DNA of 64,000 nucleotides from Alkalihalobacillus pseudalcaliphilus (GCA_001038565.1 LFJO01000002.1:484970-548969), one strand, 5' to 3'. Positions 44,579 through 54,339 are shown, counted from the first letter of the stretch. Program-made: numbers and translations. Notes: generated by a model not told the origin, from the letters alone.

Positions 44579-45298
44579 ATGATTAGGATAGATAAATTAC
44601 TTGCGAATATGGGTTATGGCTCAAGAAAAGAAGTAAAGCCATTATTTAAAAAAGGTAAGGTTTTCGTGAACGACCAAATCGTGAAAGATCCTTCCATAAA
44701 GGTGGATCCCGAGAAAGAAAAGGTTCAAGTGGATGGTCAGGAAGTCGAATATAAACCGTATATTTATGTCATGATGAATAAACCTAAAGGAGTGATTTGT
44801 GCAACGCATGACAAGCTTCATCGAACTGTCATTGACCTATTGGATGAGGATTTACAAAGCATTTACGCGCCTTTTCCAGTCGGGCGATTAGATAAAGATA
44901 CAGAAGGGTTATTATTATTGACGAATGACGGTGATTTCTCTCATGCCTTGATGTCACCAAGAAAACATGTCACCAAGCAGTATTGGGCGAAAATAAGAGG
45001 AAGAGTAAACGAAGAAGATCAAAAGGCTTTCCGAGAAGGAGTTAAGTTGGATGATGGCTATATGACGAAACCTGGTGAATTAGTGATTGTAGATAGTAAT
45101 GAGACATCCGAAATTTTATTAACGATTTCGGAAGGGAAGTTTCATCAAGTAAAAAGAATGTTTCTAGCTCGAGATAAAGAAGTAACTGAATTAAAACGGT
45201 TAAAAGTGGGAGCGTTAGAATTGGATTCGAATCTAAAGCTCGGAGATTACCGTGAATTGACGGAGCAGGAGAAGCAATTATTAGTTGGTAAACGATAA
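44579..45298 (+). CDS. ytzG: 16S rRNA pseudouridine synthase (RsuA family, YtzG-like)
   Basis: 239 residues. N-terminal S4 domain (IRIDKLLANMGYGSRKEV) and RsuA catalytic domain with GRLDKDTEGLLLLTNDG (catalytic Asp) and HQVKRMF. It converts a uridine of 16S rRNA to pseudouridine. Length and place next to the murJ region match B. subtilis YtzG. Ribosome-binding site GTAGGGGGA. Confidence 0.88.
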   Translation: MIRIDKLLANMGYGSRKEVKPLFKKGKVFVNDQIVKDPSIKVDPEKEKVQVDGQEVEYKPYIYVMMNKPKGVICATHDKLHRTVIDLLDEDLQSIYAPFPVGRLDKDTEGLLLLTNDGDFSHALMSPRKHVTKQYWAKIRGRVNEEDQKAFREGVKLDDGYMTKPGELVIVDSNETSEILLTISEGKFHQVKRMFLARDKEVTELKRLKVGALELDSNLKLGDYRELTEQEKQLLVGKR

Positions 45299-45345
45299 GG
45301 AAGAATAAAAAAACGATCAAGCATTGCACGTACATGAAAGCAGTT

Positions 45346-45381
45346 GAAACCCAGCCTTTAATAAAAGACTGGGTTTCTATT
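45346..45381. terminator. Bidirectional terminator of ytzG and ytzE
   Basis: Stem GAAACCCAG-CTTT / AAAG-CTGGGTTTC with one mismatch, T-rich after on +. Confidence 0.75.
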
Positions 45382-45387
45382 CAAGCA

Positions 45388-45606
45388 TTATGAGATCCGA
45401 ATTTTTTTCTTTGTGACGCTCCATTTTCCTCGAGTAGGACTTTCAACAAGCTTATTGTACTCTAATACATTGAGATCTCGTTGGATCGTCCGCTGCGTAA
45501 TCCCGAACTCTTCAACTAATTCATTCGTCGTGACGGTGCCCCTTTGTTTGATGTAGAGGTAGATGGATTTAATTCGAGTCAGCATACGATCAGTTGAAGT
45601 ATTCAA
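45388..45606 (-). CDS. ytzE: Small DeoR-type helix-turn-helix protein YtzE
   Basis: 72 residues, a lone DeoR-type HTH: RIKSIYLYIKQRGTVTTNEL and FGITQRTIQRDLNVLE. It has no sugar-sensing domain. It matches B. subtilis YtzE in length. I use TTG 45606, which has AAAGGTGAG upstream at correct spacing; a GTG at 45618 lies inside that site. Target unknown. Confidence 0.8.
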   Translation of the reverse strand: MNTSTDRMLTRIKSIYLYIKQRGTVTTNELVEEFGITQRTIQRDLNVLEYNKLVESPTRGKWSVTKKKIRIS

Positions 45607-45931
45607 ATAACCACTCACCTTTCATAATTGAGTCTAGTCTTTACAAGATGTGTATGTAGCAAGTTGCTACGACATGCAGACTTATGACTAATTGACCGGA
45701 ATATAGTGACAAGGGATTCATGTAGGCTACCCGATGCTGCTGAAGCAAAGCGACCGGGTGTTCCATAATAATAAGTCAAAATAGTAGTGTGATGAAGTTT
45801 CGTGTTGTAGGGATATGCTAATACTATTATTGGTTCAAAAATAAAACCAATCACCCTCGTTTGGTATAGTGTACACCATTTTCAAAAAACAATCAAAACT
45901 TTTGGCACATTCATTAACAAGGAGAATCGAT
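45607..45931. other. Intergenic region between ytzE and pepV
   Basis: 325 bases between divergent genes. A more GC-rich stretch (about 45710-45765) has a possible imperfect hairpin ACCCGATGC...GCGACCGGGT. No consensus promoter was clear. Confidence 0.35.
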
Positions 45932-47332
45932 ATGTCAACGATAAATTGGAAGTTAGAGGTAGAAAAATATCATAAAGAGTTAATAGAAAGAACACAGGAT
46001 TTCCTACAAATACCAAGCGTTTTGGATGAAAGTACAAGTAAAAAAGGTCAACCATTTGGAGTAGAAATTGGTAAAGCGTTGGACTTTATATTAGAAATAG
46101 GAAAAAAAGATGAATTTTTTGTAAAGAATGTTGACGGTTATGCAGGAGTTATTGAATTAGGAGAAGGAAAAGATATGATAGGAGTCCTAGGTCATTTGGA
46201 TGTAGTTCCTGCTGGTAAAGGTTGGGATTATCCTCCTTTTGGGGCACCGTTAGAAAATGGCAGAATTTATGCACGTGGTGCAATGGATGATAAAGGACCA
46301 ACAATGGCTGCTTATTTTGCAATGAAAATTATTAAAGAGTTAAAACTGCCATTATCCAAAAGAATTCGCTTAATTATTGGTACAGATGAGGAAAGCGACT
46401 GGCGGTGTGTGGAGTATTATCAAAAGCATGAGGAAATGCCAAGCTTTGGAATCGCCCCTGATGCTGACTTTCCTATTATTAATGCAGAAAAAGGCTTATT
46501 AGACGTTGAATTACAATTTAAAGGAGATAGCGATTGTCAATCAAATTTGGAGCTCATTGAGTTTAATAGCGGAGAACGTTTGAATATGGTACCTGATACA
46601 GCCCGTGCTTCGATAATAGCTGGGACTTCAGAAGATCAGGTTCGATTAAAATTTGAGAGATGGCTATCAGAATCCGAATACCTCGGACGAGCATATGTGG
46701 AAGGAGAGCACTTAATTTTACAATGTGAAGGCGTATCAGTCCATGGTTCAACTCCTGAAAAAGGTATCAATGCCGGCTTGCTATTAACTGAATTTTTATT
46801 GACATTATCTTTACAAGAGCGAGCGGAACAATACCTATCGTTTATAAACGAATATATAGATTCGGATGGTCAAAAACTGAATATTGCCTGTAGTGACAGC
46901 GTTTCAGGTGCTTTAACAGTGAATGCTGGAATTTTTAATTTTTCTAAAGAAGAAGGCATCATTGGGTTAAACATTCGAGTTCCTGTTGAAGTGCCGATGG
47001 ATAAAGCTTTGTTTGCTATAAAGCAACAAGCAGAAGAATTATCCTTTACTTGTCAGGTGAAGAGCGAAATGAACGCTAATTTTGTATCTGAACAAGAGGA
47101 AGAAATTCGAATTCTTCAATCCGTATATGAGAGGCAGACCGGACAACAAGCTGTATTATTATCAACAGGTGGAGCAACATACGCAAGAGCCTTAGAAAAA
47201 GGTGTCGCTTTTGGTGCTCAATTTCCTGGTAGGGAAGATTTAGCCCATCAAAAAAATGAATATATCATCGTAGAAGACTTATTAAAGATGACGGCTATTT
47301 ACGCAGAGGCCTTATACGAACTAGCCAAATAA
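45932..47332 (+). CDS. pepV: Dipeptidase PepV (M20 family, YtjP)
   Basis: 466 residues. M20 metallopeptidase motifs: GHLDVVPAG (first metal ligand), GAMDDKGP, TDEESDW (catalytic Glu), and a C-terminal GARA/LSTGGATYAR region. It cleaves dipeptides in the cytosol. ATG 45932 has AAGGAGAATC upstream. Length fits B. subtilis YtjP. Confidence 0.9.
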   Translation: MSTINWKLEVEKYHKELIERTQDFLQIPSVLDESTSKKGQPFGVEIGKALDFILEIGKKDEFFVKNVDGYAGVIELGEGKDMIGVLGHLDVVPAGKGWDYPPFGAPLENGRIYARGAMDDKGPTMAAYFAMKIIKELKLPLSKRIRLIIGTDEESDWRCVEYYQKHEEMPSFGIAPDADFPIINAEKGLLDVELQFKGDSDCQSNLELIEFNSGERLNMVPDTARASIIAGTSEDQVRLKFERWLSESEYLGRAYVEGEHLILQCEGVSVHGSTPEKGINAGLLLTEFLLTLSLQERAEQYLSFINEYIDSDGQKLNIACSDSVSGALTVNAGIFNFSKEEGIIGLNIRVPVEVPMDKALFAIKQQAEELSFTCQVKSEMNANFVSEQEEEIRILQSVYERQTGQQAVLLSTGGATYARALEKGVAFGAQFPGREDLAHQKNEYIIVEDLLKMTAIYAEALYELAK

Positions 47333-47348
47333 ACGTAAAAAGTCAAAA

Positions 47349-47378
47349 AGCCAAAGCGTTGGTTAAGCGGCTTTGGCT
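47349..47378. terminator. Bidirectional terminator of pepV and ytkP
   Basis: Stem AGCCAAAGC / GCTTTGGCT. The T-run is good on the minus strand (TTTTTGACTTTTT), weaker on +. Confidence 0.7.
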
Positions 47379-47389
47379 CTTAAGTGTTA

Positions 47390-48331
47390 TTATTCATTAT
47401 CTTCATAGTTAAAGAGGTCTGTGGATAGATAACGTTCACCTGTGTCACAGGCAATCGTAATGACAATTTGGTCATTTGGTAAATTTTTGGCTACTTCCAT
47501 AGCAGCATAACATGCGGCACCAGAAGAAGGGCCAACTAGAATGCCTTCTTTTTTAGCTAAGGATCTTACCGTTTCATAAGCATCTTCATCAGAAATTTTT
47601 AATATTTCATCATATACATCTGTATTAAGAATAGGAGGAATAAATCCAGGGCTTGTCCCAACCAATTTGTGAGGTCCTGGTCTTCCTCCTGATAAGACGG
47701 GTGAACCTAGAGGCTCTACGACTTTTACAAGAAGTTCAGGATAAAATTTCTTGAGCTCTTCACCAGTACCAGTAATGGTTCCACCAGTCCCAGAAGCTGC
47801 GACAAAAGCCGCAAGCGGTTTGCCAATTTCTTTAACGGCTTCTTGTATTTCGATGGCCGTTGTTTTCCTATGAGCATCAGGATTTGCTTGATTTTTGAAT
47901 TGCATCGGTAAAAAACTATTCGGGATTTCTTGTTGCAAGGCATAGGCTCTATCAATAGCTCCAGGCATCTTAAGGTTACCATCGGTTAAGACAACCTCTG
48001 CACCATAAGCTTTCAAAAGGTTAATTCTTTCTTTAGACATCGTATCAGGCATGACAATCATTGCCCGGTAACCTCTCGCTGCTGCGTTCATAGCTAAACC
48101 GATGCCTGTATTACCCGATGTTGGTTCGATGATTGTGGAACCAGGCGTAATTAGTCCTTGCTTTTCTGCCTCAACAATCATATTAAAGGCAGCACGATCT
48201 TTCACGCTACCACTAGGGTTTTGCATTTCAAGTTTTAAATAAACAGTCGCACCATGTGGGGATGTCACCCGATTTAAGCGTAATAAAGGTGTATCACCAA
48301 TTAATTGTGCCATGTTCGTTACTACCTTCAT
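47390..48331 (-). CDS. ytkP: Cysteine synthase-like PLP enzyme (YtkP)
   Basis: 313 residues. PLP lysine in NPSGSVKDRAA, the SGNTG loop EPTSGNTGIGLA and the phosphate loop AASGTGGTITGTG are the CysK/O-acetylserine sulfhydrylase pattern. It resembles B. subtilis YtkP, an extra cysteine-synthase paralogue. Ribosome-binding site AAAGGAAG. No S-box or T-box is upstream. Confidence 0.88.
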   Translation of the reverse strand: MKVVTNMAQLIGDTPLLRLNRVTSPHGATVYLKLEMQNPSGSVKDRAAFNMIVEAEKQGLITPGSTIIEPTSGNTGIGLAMNAAARGYRAMIVMPDTMSKERINLLKAYGAEVVLTDGNLKMPGAIDRAYALQQEIPNSFLPMQFKNQANPDAHRKTTAIEIQEAVKEIGKPLAAFVAASGTGGTITGTGEELKKFYPELLVKVVEPLGSPVLSGGRPGPHKLVGTSPGFIPPILNTDVYDEILKISDEDAYETVRSLAKKEGILVGPSSGAACYAAMEVAKNLPNDQIVITIACDTGERYLSTDLFNYEDNE

Positions 48332-48518
48332 AACGTTTCACTTCCTTTAAACTAGTCATGTTATTTTACCATAAGGTACCGAATATAAACAAAGGTACAG
48401 TCGCCAGACAGGTCTAGCAGCCAACATCCACACGTTATTACCCTCAATAAAATGGTCGTCTATAATTTTTTATTTTTTTGCCGATATAACGATCAACTTA
48501 TAAATGGTGGAGGTAGCC

Positions 48519-49439
48519 ATGGCTCATTTAATAAAATTAGCAGATTATGTGTCTCGATATCAAGGGGAATTCAACCAGTATGTTAACCAATTTACACGTA
48601 AGAAAAAAGAACATTGGTATTATATCAAGACCGAATGGGAACAAAGTCAATGGCGAAAGCCAGACCAGATGGTCATGGAAGAATCAAGCCCAATTAATCA
48701 TAAAAAGTTAAATCCGTTTATGAAAAAATTAAAGAAATTAACTCATTTTATACAACAACAAACAACGACAGACTTAGACCCTAAAGAAGCTTCAGAGAAC
48801 CAATTGCAAAGAAAGAGAGAGGAATTTCTCGATTTAATGTTTGAATCACAAATGACTTGGGCAAGCTCTTCTTTAGGTGAGCGCTCCAATTTAGATTCAT
48901 TCTACTTTGGAGATAAGCACCTAAAGTCATTTTGTACACGTATACCAGACAACTTCTTTTTGCTTTATCACCCGACTTTTTTTGTGAAAAATGCGGAAGT
49001 GGAGATGGAGGTAATAGTCATTAGTCCCTCCGAAATTTATTGTGTAACGATTCTTGAGGGCGAAAATCTAAGTGTATTTGAAGCAAGCTCAGAGAGGTTT
49101 TGGATAGAGTATATTCATCAGAAACAACAAAAACGTCTAAGCCCTTTACTAAGCTTATCAAGAATGTCTAATGTCATTCAGTACATATTAAAAAAAGAAC
49201 AACTGTCATTTCCCATTCGCAAAGTTGTCTTATCTCCAGAAAGTATGATTGATAATAAACTTCAGGGCTCAACAGTTGAATTCGTTGATAAAAGAAACTA
49301 TAAACAATGGATGGACAAACTTACGAAGACATCATCTCCAATTAAAAGAACACAATGTGACCTTGCTCTTATACTTTTATCTTATTGCCAAACAAAAATT
49401 GTTGAAAATGGCGATGAAGTGGAAGAATTTCATGAATAG
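48519..49439 (+). CDS. NERD-like nuclease-related protein
   Basis: 306 residues. The basic N-terminal region 1-100 (FTRKKKEHWYYIKTEWEQ, MKKLKKLTHFIQQQ) is followed by a domain with DSFYFGDKHLKSFCTRIPDN and EVIVISPSEIYCVTILEG, which resembles the NERD (nuclease-related) fold. The catalytic Asp-x(n)-Glu-x-Lys set is not plain, so activity is doubtful. ATG 48519 has TGGAGGTAGCC; the ATG at 48504 precedes that site. No partner gene. Confidence 0.5.
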   Translation: MAHLIKLADYVSRYQGEFNQYVNQFTRKKKEHWYYIKTEWEQSQWRKPDQMVMEESSPINHKKLNPFMKKLKKLTHFIQQQTTTDLDPKEASENQLQRKREEFLDLMFESQMTWASSSLGERSNLDSFYFGDKHLKSFCTRIPDNFFLLYHPTFFVKNAEVEMEVIVISPSEIYCVTILEGENLSVFEASSERFWIEYIHQKQQKRLSPLLSLSRMSNVIQYILKKEQLSFPIRKVVLSPESMIDNKLQGSTVEFVDKRNYKQWMDKLTKTSSPIKRTQCDLALILLSYCQTKIVENGDEVEEFHE

Positions 49440-49641
49440 TAAAAATATCATTAGTATTGAAAAGCAATTATAAAATCTTTATAATGACTAAGTATGTGTC
49501 AAATGAATAATGGGTTTTAGTAACTCCTTAAATGGGTATAGATGGAAAATACAAATCACTTGAGATAGATGCTTTGTGACAAGGGACGGATTATACTCAA
49601 TTTGGAAATTTGAACGAATGAATGGATGAAGGAGGGACTAC

Positions 49642-49971
49642 ATGATTAACGGAAGATCGGGTGAAATTCATATCGTTCAGCCTGAAGAATTTTCATGGTC
49701 TGTTAGGCGAGTGCCAAACTGGTTAGGTGGAACTGAGTTTATGTTTGAGATTATCGGTGCAGATGGTTGTGTTAGCTTTGGAGATACCATTTACGAAGCT
49801 AAGAGAGGCTTAAAGGAATCCTTGCAGCTTTGGATCAGAACCAACGGTGAACAATTATTACCAGATACAAATGATGGCGGACAACTCATTTACTTAGAAA
49901 CAGACATGAATGAAGAAGAGTTTCAATATATAAATACAGAACTAAAAATGTTACAAGAAAAGCAGGGCTAA
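49642..49971 (+). CDS. Small protein with HicB-like segment, unrecognised
   Basis: 109 residues. GCVSFGDTIYEAKRGLKESL and LQLWIRTNGE resemble the HicB RNase-H-like antitoxin pattern (GCxSxGDTxEEAxxNxxEA). No HicA gene is adjacent, so a toxin-antitoxin call is not justified. ATG 49642 has AAGGAGGGA. A single-gene unit with terminator. Confidence 0.55.
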   Translation: MINGRSGEIHIVQPEEFSWSVRRVPNWLGGTEFMFEIIGADGCVSFGDTIYEAKRGLKESLQLWIRTNGEQLLPDTNDGGQLIYLETDMNEEEFQYINTELKMLQEKQG

Positions 49972-49985
49972 TTCATGTAACTCAA

Positions 49986-50023
49986 AAAACTCAGGTATAG
50001 ATATTATCTACCTGAGTTTTTTT
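49986..50023. terminator. Bidirectional terminator
   Basis: Stem AAAACTCAGGTA / TACCTGAGTTTT; T-runs on both strands serve the 109-residue gene and purU. Confidence 0.85.
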
Positions 50024-50056
50024 GTGATCTCATTGGAAATAAAGGTATTTTTTTAG

Positions 50057-50941
50057 TTATGAGGAAAATACGATCGTTTTATTTCCATGAACGATTACTT
50101 GATCATCAATATGCCATCGTACTGCACGAGCTAGCGTCGTTCTTTCAACATTGCGCCCTAGGACTCGGAGTTCATCTGAGGAGTATCTATGATGGGACCG
50201 AATAACATCTTGTTCAATAATCGGTCCTTCATCTAAATCATTCGTCACATAATGGGCGGTAGCTCCAATTAATTTCACACCACGTTCAAACGCCTTTGCA
50301 TAAGGGTTGGCGCCAATAAATGCGGGTAAAAATGAATGGTGAATATTAATAATTCGATCGGGAAAACGTTCAACGAAAGAAGGCGATAGTATTTGCATGT
50401 ACCGGGCTAAGACCGAGAAATCAATTTCTGCTTGCTGAAGTAACTTCATCATTTTTGTTTCAGCCTCAAGTTTGTTCTCCTTGTTTACAGGAATGTGATA
50501 AAAAGGTATACCGTAATTTTCAACAACTTGTTTACTGTCAGGATGATTACTAATGACTAAGGGAATGTCAACGTCGAGCTCGCCTGCTCTCCATTTCCAC
50601 AAAAGCTCCATTAAACAATGATCTTCCTTCGAAACAAAAATAGCCATTTTCTTTTTTTTACGAGCAAGGCTCAATTGCCAATGGAGTTGAAATTGTGAGG
50701 CGATTTCAGTAAACTGTTCATTCATTTGTTGAAATGTATCGTCTTCATGTAAATCAAACTCAATTCTCATAAAAAACATACCGCCGGCTGGATCGGTAGA
50801 ATATTGATCCGATTGGACAATGTTAGCTCCGCGTTTAAATAAAAATGTAGATAAAACGGAGACGATTCCTGGTCGATCTAGGCAAGAAACGAGCAAACGA
50901 GCTCGGTTTAATTGTTTGTCACTCAATGTTGAAACCCCCAT
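50057..50941 (-). CDS. purU: Formyltetrahydrofolate deformylase
   Basis: 294 residues. N-terminal ACT domain (about 12-85, LLVSCLDRPGIVSVLSTFL) and a formyl-transferase fold with NIHHSFLPAF, GATAHYVTNDLDEGPI (catalytic His and Asp). It releases formate from 10-formyl-THF for one-carbon balance and purine synthesis. The start is uncertain: ATG 50941 has only AGG close by, while TTG 50926 has GGGGGT eight bases upstream. Confidence 0.9.
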   Translation of the reverse strand: MGVSTLSDKQLNRARLLVSCLDRPGIVSVLSTFLFKRGANIVQSDQYSTDPAGGMFFMRIEFDLHEDDTFQQMNEQFTEIASQFQLHWQLSLARKKKKMAIFVSKEDHCLMELLWKWRAGELDVDIPLVISNHPDSKQVVENYGIPFYHIPVNKENKLEAETKMMKLLQQAEIDFSVLARYMQILSPSFVERFPDRIINIHHSFLPAFIGANPYAKAFERGVKLIGATAHYVTNDLDEGPIIEQDVIRSHHRYSSDELRVLGRNVERTTLARAVRWHIDDQVIVHGNKTIVFSS

Positions 50942-51159
50942 CCTAGAAAATATCTTTTGGTGAAAATCTCTCTACGTGATCGATTACATTTTATCGGAAT
51001 AACTAGCTTTTGCCTAGCATTAATTAGGGTAAGGGAATTCAAAAGTTTATACATATTGTTAATGGTATCAATCGTATAAGGGCATTTTATTTGGGATATA
51101 CATCAATAGGAGAGGGTCTTTATATCGTAAGTGTAGCTGTAAAAAAAGGGGTGAGGGTC

Positions 51160-53283
51160 ATGGATAAGGTTCGTGTCCAATCAATAATCAAAGACGTTAG
51201 ACTCATTGATTTATATACGATTGTTATAGAAGGTAATGAAATTTTCAAATCAGAAAAGCTTTCACTTTTATCGATGAGCGATGGGACGAATGAGTACGTA
51301 TCATTTTCTATTCATTTAGAAAATAAACAAAAACTTTATTTAAAATTAGAACAAATTTATATATTAGGTAATCATTATCAAGTCAACATCGATGGAATCA
51401 AGTTCACAGTCAAAATAGCTGAAGAGGTTGTAAGAACTCAAATGTTTGAAGAACTATATACGTATCATGGTGACGATTTAGGCCTTTCACTTCAAAATGA
51501 ACATTATCATTGGGCGGTTTGGGCACCGACCGCAACGAAAATGCAGCTGCTTCTTTCGGTTGATTGGTCATGCAAAGAAATCGAGATTATTCCCCTGTTT
51601 CGAACAGAGAAGGGTGTGTGGCGACTTACATTGCCAAGACAATTTGAAGGGTATTTCTATCAATACCATGTATGTGTGAATGGTGAATGGGCAACAGCCA
51701 ATGACCCGTATGCGAAATTGTTAACCGTTAATGGGGAAAAGGCGATGATTGGTCATTTGGAAAAAACGAACCCGTCGCAATGGCCTGTACCAACGACTGA
51801 AATTCGACCAGTAGAAGCTATTATTTATGAGATGCATATTCGTGATTTTACAATTGGAAGACATAATGGAATAAAAGAAAAGGGAAAGTACGTAGGTTTG
51901 ACAGAGCAAGGAACGAGCTTGAACAATAAACGAACAGGAATGGATTACTTAAAAGAGCTAGGAATAACACATGTAGAGTTATTACCAGTCGCTGACTTTG
52001 GTAGTGTCGATGAAACTAATTGGCCACATGAATACAATTGGGGTTATGATGTTGTCCATTATTTTTGCCCGGAGGGTAGTTATTCTCTTGATCCGTTTAA
52101 CGGTTATACACGAGTGTGTGAGCTGAAGAAACTCATTGCCATATTACATCAAGAGAATCTTCAAGTTATTCTGGATGTCGTCTTTAATCATGTGTATATT
52201 CACGAGCAATCAGATTTTCATACATTAGTACCAGGCTATTATTTCCGTTACGGACATGATAGTAGCTTAAGCAATGGTACTGGTGTTGGTAATGATTTAG
52301 CGACAGAAAGAAAAATGGTCCGAAAATTCATCATTGACTGTGTGGTTTATTGGTTAGAGGAATTTGATGTCGACGGTTTCCGTTTTGATTTAATGGGAAT
52401 TATTGATGTGAATACGATCAACAAACTAACAAAGGAGCTAAAAGAGAGAAAACCATCCGTGTTACTTTTAGGAGAAGGTTGGAATTTACCAACGACATAT
52501 GACGAACAAAAACGTGCTATCTTATCGAATGCCAAACAATTAGAGGTGGCTTTTTTTGTAGATTCCTACCGTGATGCATTAAAAGGAAGTACTTTTCAGC
52601 TTGAAGCAAAAGGTTTTATACAGGGGAGTTTAAGCGACTTCGAAGCTATTAAGTCAGGCATTGTAGGTAACCCGGAGTTATTCAAATGTCCAGAACAAGC
52701 GATTCATTATGTAGAGTCACATGATAACCATACATTATGGGATAAATTACTTTTAAGTACAAGTGAAGATAAACAGTGGAGGGAAAAAAGACATCAATTA
52801 GCGACAGCGATGATTTTATTAGCCCAGGGCGTACCATTTCTCCATGCTGGTCAAGAGTTTTTTCGTACGAAATATGGGGTGGAGAACTCGTATAGGTCAC
52901 CTGACTATATTAACCAGTTTGATTGGAGGAGAAGGGAAAAATATTGTTCTTACGTTGACTATGTAAAAGAACTTATCGCCATACGTAAGTCCCACAAAGC
53001 CTTCTCTTTATCTACATATGAAGAAATTGGAAACCATTTGAATTGGCTCCACGTTGAAGAACAATGCTTTGGTTTTTCTTTGAATCAAGTGGAAAAATAC
53101 GGAAAATGGCAACAGGTTATTGTCATATTTAATGCAAGTGAGTATGAGCGTAAGGTTCCAATTGAACCACAAAAATGGCAAGTTGTCGTTGACGATCAAG
53201 TTGCATCTTTGATACCATTATATACATTCGACGGAAACGAGATAAAGATAAAGCCAGTCTCAACATTTGTATGTGTGAGATAG
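51160..53283 (+). CDS. amyX: Type I pullulanase
   Basis: 707 residues. An N-terminal CBM48 domain (about 115-200, YHWAVWAPTATKMQLLL) precedes a GH13_14 catalytic domain: DVVFNHVY, GFRFDLMGIID (nucleophile Asp), LLGEGWN (acid Glu) and VESHDNHTLWD. No signal peptide, so it is cytosolic and should debranch glycogen or imported maltodextrins by cutting alpha-1,6 links. ATG 51160 has AAAGGGGTGAGG. B. subtilis AmyX (718) is next to ytmP, as here. Confidence 0.93.
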   Translation: MDKVRVQSIIKDVRLIDLYTIVIEGNEIFKSEKLSLLSMSDGTNEYVSFSIHLENKQKLYLKLEQIYILGNHYQVNIDGIKFTVKIAEEVVRTQMFEELYTYHGDDLGLSLQNEHYHWAVWAPTATKMQLLLSVDWSCKEIEIIPLFRTEKGVWRLTLPRQFEGYFYQYHVCVNGEWATANDPYAKLLTVNGEKAMIGHLEKTNPSQWPVPTTEIRPVEAIIYEMHIRDFTIGRHNGIKEKGKYVGLTEQGTSLNNKRTGMDYLKELGITHVELLPVADFGSVDETNWPHEYNWGYDVVHYFCPEGSYSLDPFNGYTRVCELKKLIAILHQENLQVILDVVFNHVYIHEQSDFHTLVPGYYFRYGHDSSLSNGTGVGNDLATERKMVRKFIIDCVVYWLEEFDVDGFRFDLMGIIDVNTINKLTKELKERKPSVLLLGEGWNLPTTYDEQKRAILSNAKQLEVAFFVDSYRDALKGSTFQLEAKGFIQGSLSDFEAIKSGIVGNPELFKCPEQAIHYVESHDNHTLWDKLLLSTSEDKQWREKRHQLATAMILLAQGVPFLHAGQEFFRTKYGVENSYRSPDYINQFDWRRREKYCSYVDYVKELIAIRKSHKAFSLSTYEEIGNHLNWLHVEEQCFGFSLNQVEKYGKWQQVIVIFNASEYERKVPIEPQKWQVVVDDQVASLIPLYTFDGNEIKIKPVSTFVCVR

Positions 53284-53294
53284 CCATAAAAGGG

Positions 53295-53328
53295 GCAGAG
53301 CGAATTGAACTCTGCTTCGTTTTGTTTT
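53295..53328 (+). terminator. amyX terminator
   Basis: Stem GCAGAG / CTCTGC with 9-base loop, then TTCGTTTTGTTTTC. Confidence 0.65.
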
Positions 53329-53418
53329 CTTTGTAAAAAATTTAAATTTTTTAAGGTAGTTTCATGTAAAATAAGCTATACTTATATAAGTGTTAATTTG
53401 GGAAGATGGAGAAAGTAT

Positions 53419-54228
53419 ATGAAAATGAGGGTGAATTGGTTGGAAACGTTCTTAGGAGAAGGCTGGAAGGTGATGCCAGCTGGTGGGATAACTGGAGAAG
53501 CATATATAGCCCAGCAAGGTGACCAGAAGGTTTTTTTAAAACGTAATTCATCACCTTTTCTGGCTGTACTTTCAGCAGAGGGAATTGTACCCAAGTTATT
53601 ATGGACGAAGCGTTTAGAAAATGGCGATGTCGTAACGGCACAGAGATGGGTACATGGACGAGAATTAAAGTCCAACGAAATGAATGAGAAAAGAGTTGCG
53701 AACTTATTAGCGAAAATTCATGGTTCCAGTGAATTATTAGATATGTTTAAAAGAATCGGTAATGAGCCTTTAACACCGGAGATTATTTATGAAAACTTAA
53801 ACATACAACTGCAGCTTTTTAATATAGGTGATGAACCGATTAGACAAGGTATGCAGTATTTAAAAGAAAAGCTCCCAAGCATACATTATGACCACCATGT
53901 CGTTTGTCATGCAGATATTAATCATAATAATTGGATGCTTACCGAAGAAGAACAATTATATTTAATCGACTGGGATGGAGCGATTGTCGCTGATCCGGCA
54001 TTAGACTTAGGTCTGCTACTTTATCATTATATAGATCAATCGGAGTGGGAAAAGTGGCTAGCCCAATATGGTGTTCAAGTAGGTGAATCTCTTTATGAAC
54101 GGATGCAGTGGTACGTCGTTTCTCAATCGATTGCTTCGATCGTATGGCATGTAGAAAGAGATGAACAAACTCAAGCTGAAGAGTTAAAGAATTATTTGCT
54201 AATGAACTTATCAAACGATGAAGGATGA
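53419..54228 (+). CDS. ytmP: Choline/ethanolamine kinase-like phosphotransferase YtmP
   Basis: 269 residues of the APH/ChoK fold: catalytic HADINHNNW and metal-binding LIDWDGAIVADP. Small-molecule or thiamine/choline kinase is possible; the substrate is not known to me for YtmP. ATG 53419 has TGGAGAAAG; the reading from 53305 runs back into the amyX terminator. Followed by its own terminator. Confidence 0.85.
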   Translation: MKMRVNWLETFLGEGWKVMPAGGITGEAYIAQQGDQKVFLKRNSSPFLAVLSAEGIVPKLLWTKRLENGDVVTAQRWVHGRELKSNEMNEKRVANLLAKIHGSSELLDMFKRIGNEPLTPEIIYENLNIQLQLFNIGDEPIRQGMQYLKEKLPSIHYDHHVVCHADINHNNWMLTEEEQLYLIDWDGAIVADPALDLGLLLYHYIDQSEWEKWLAQYGVQVGESLYERMQWYVVSQSIASIVWHVERDEQTQAEELKNYLLMNLSNDEG

Positions 54229-54267
54229 TAAGAAGAGAAGAGTTTATATATAAGGATTTTCCTACAG

Positions 54268-54306
54268 AACAAAAGCTCTACTAATGAGTGAAGTAGAGCT
54301 TTTGTT
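54268..54306 (+). terminator. ytmP terminator
   Basis: Fourteen-pair stem AACAAAAGCTCTAC / GTAGAGCTTTTGTT. Confidence 0.8.
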
Positions 54307-54339
54307 GTGGGAAAATAGGATATTTCCGAGGAAATAGTG

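Noticed and set aside
45615-45854. 79-residue minus-strand frame upstream of ytzE
   Set aside because: It covers the divergent ytzE-pepV promoter region, overlaps the ytzE ribosome-binding site and has no signal of its own.
49642-49971. Toxin-antitoxin (HicAB) locus
   Set aside because: Only a HicB-like segment is present; no HicA-sized frame with a ribosome-binding site lies on either side.
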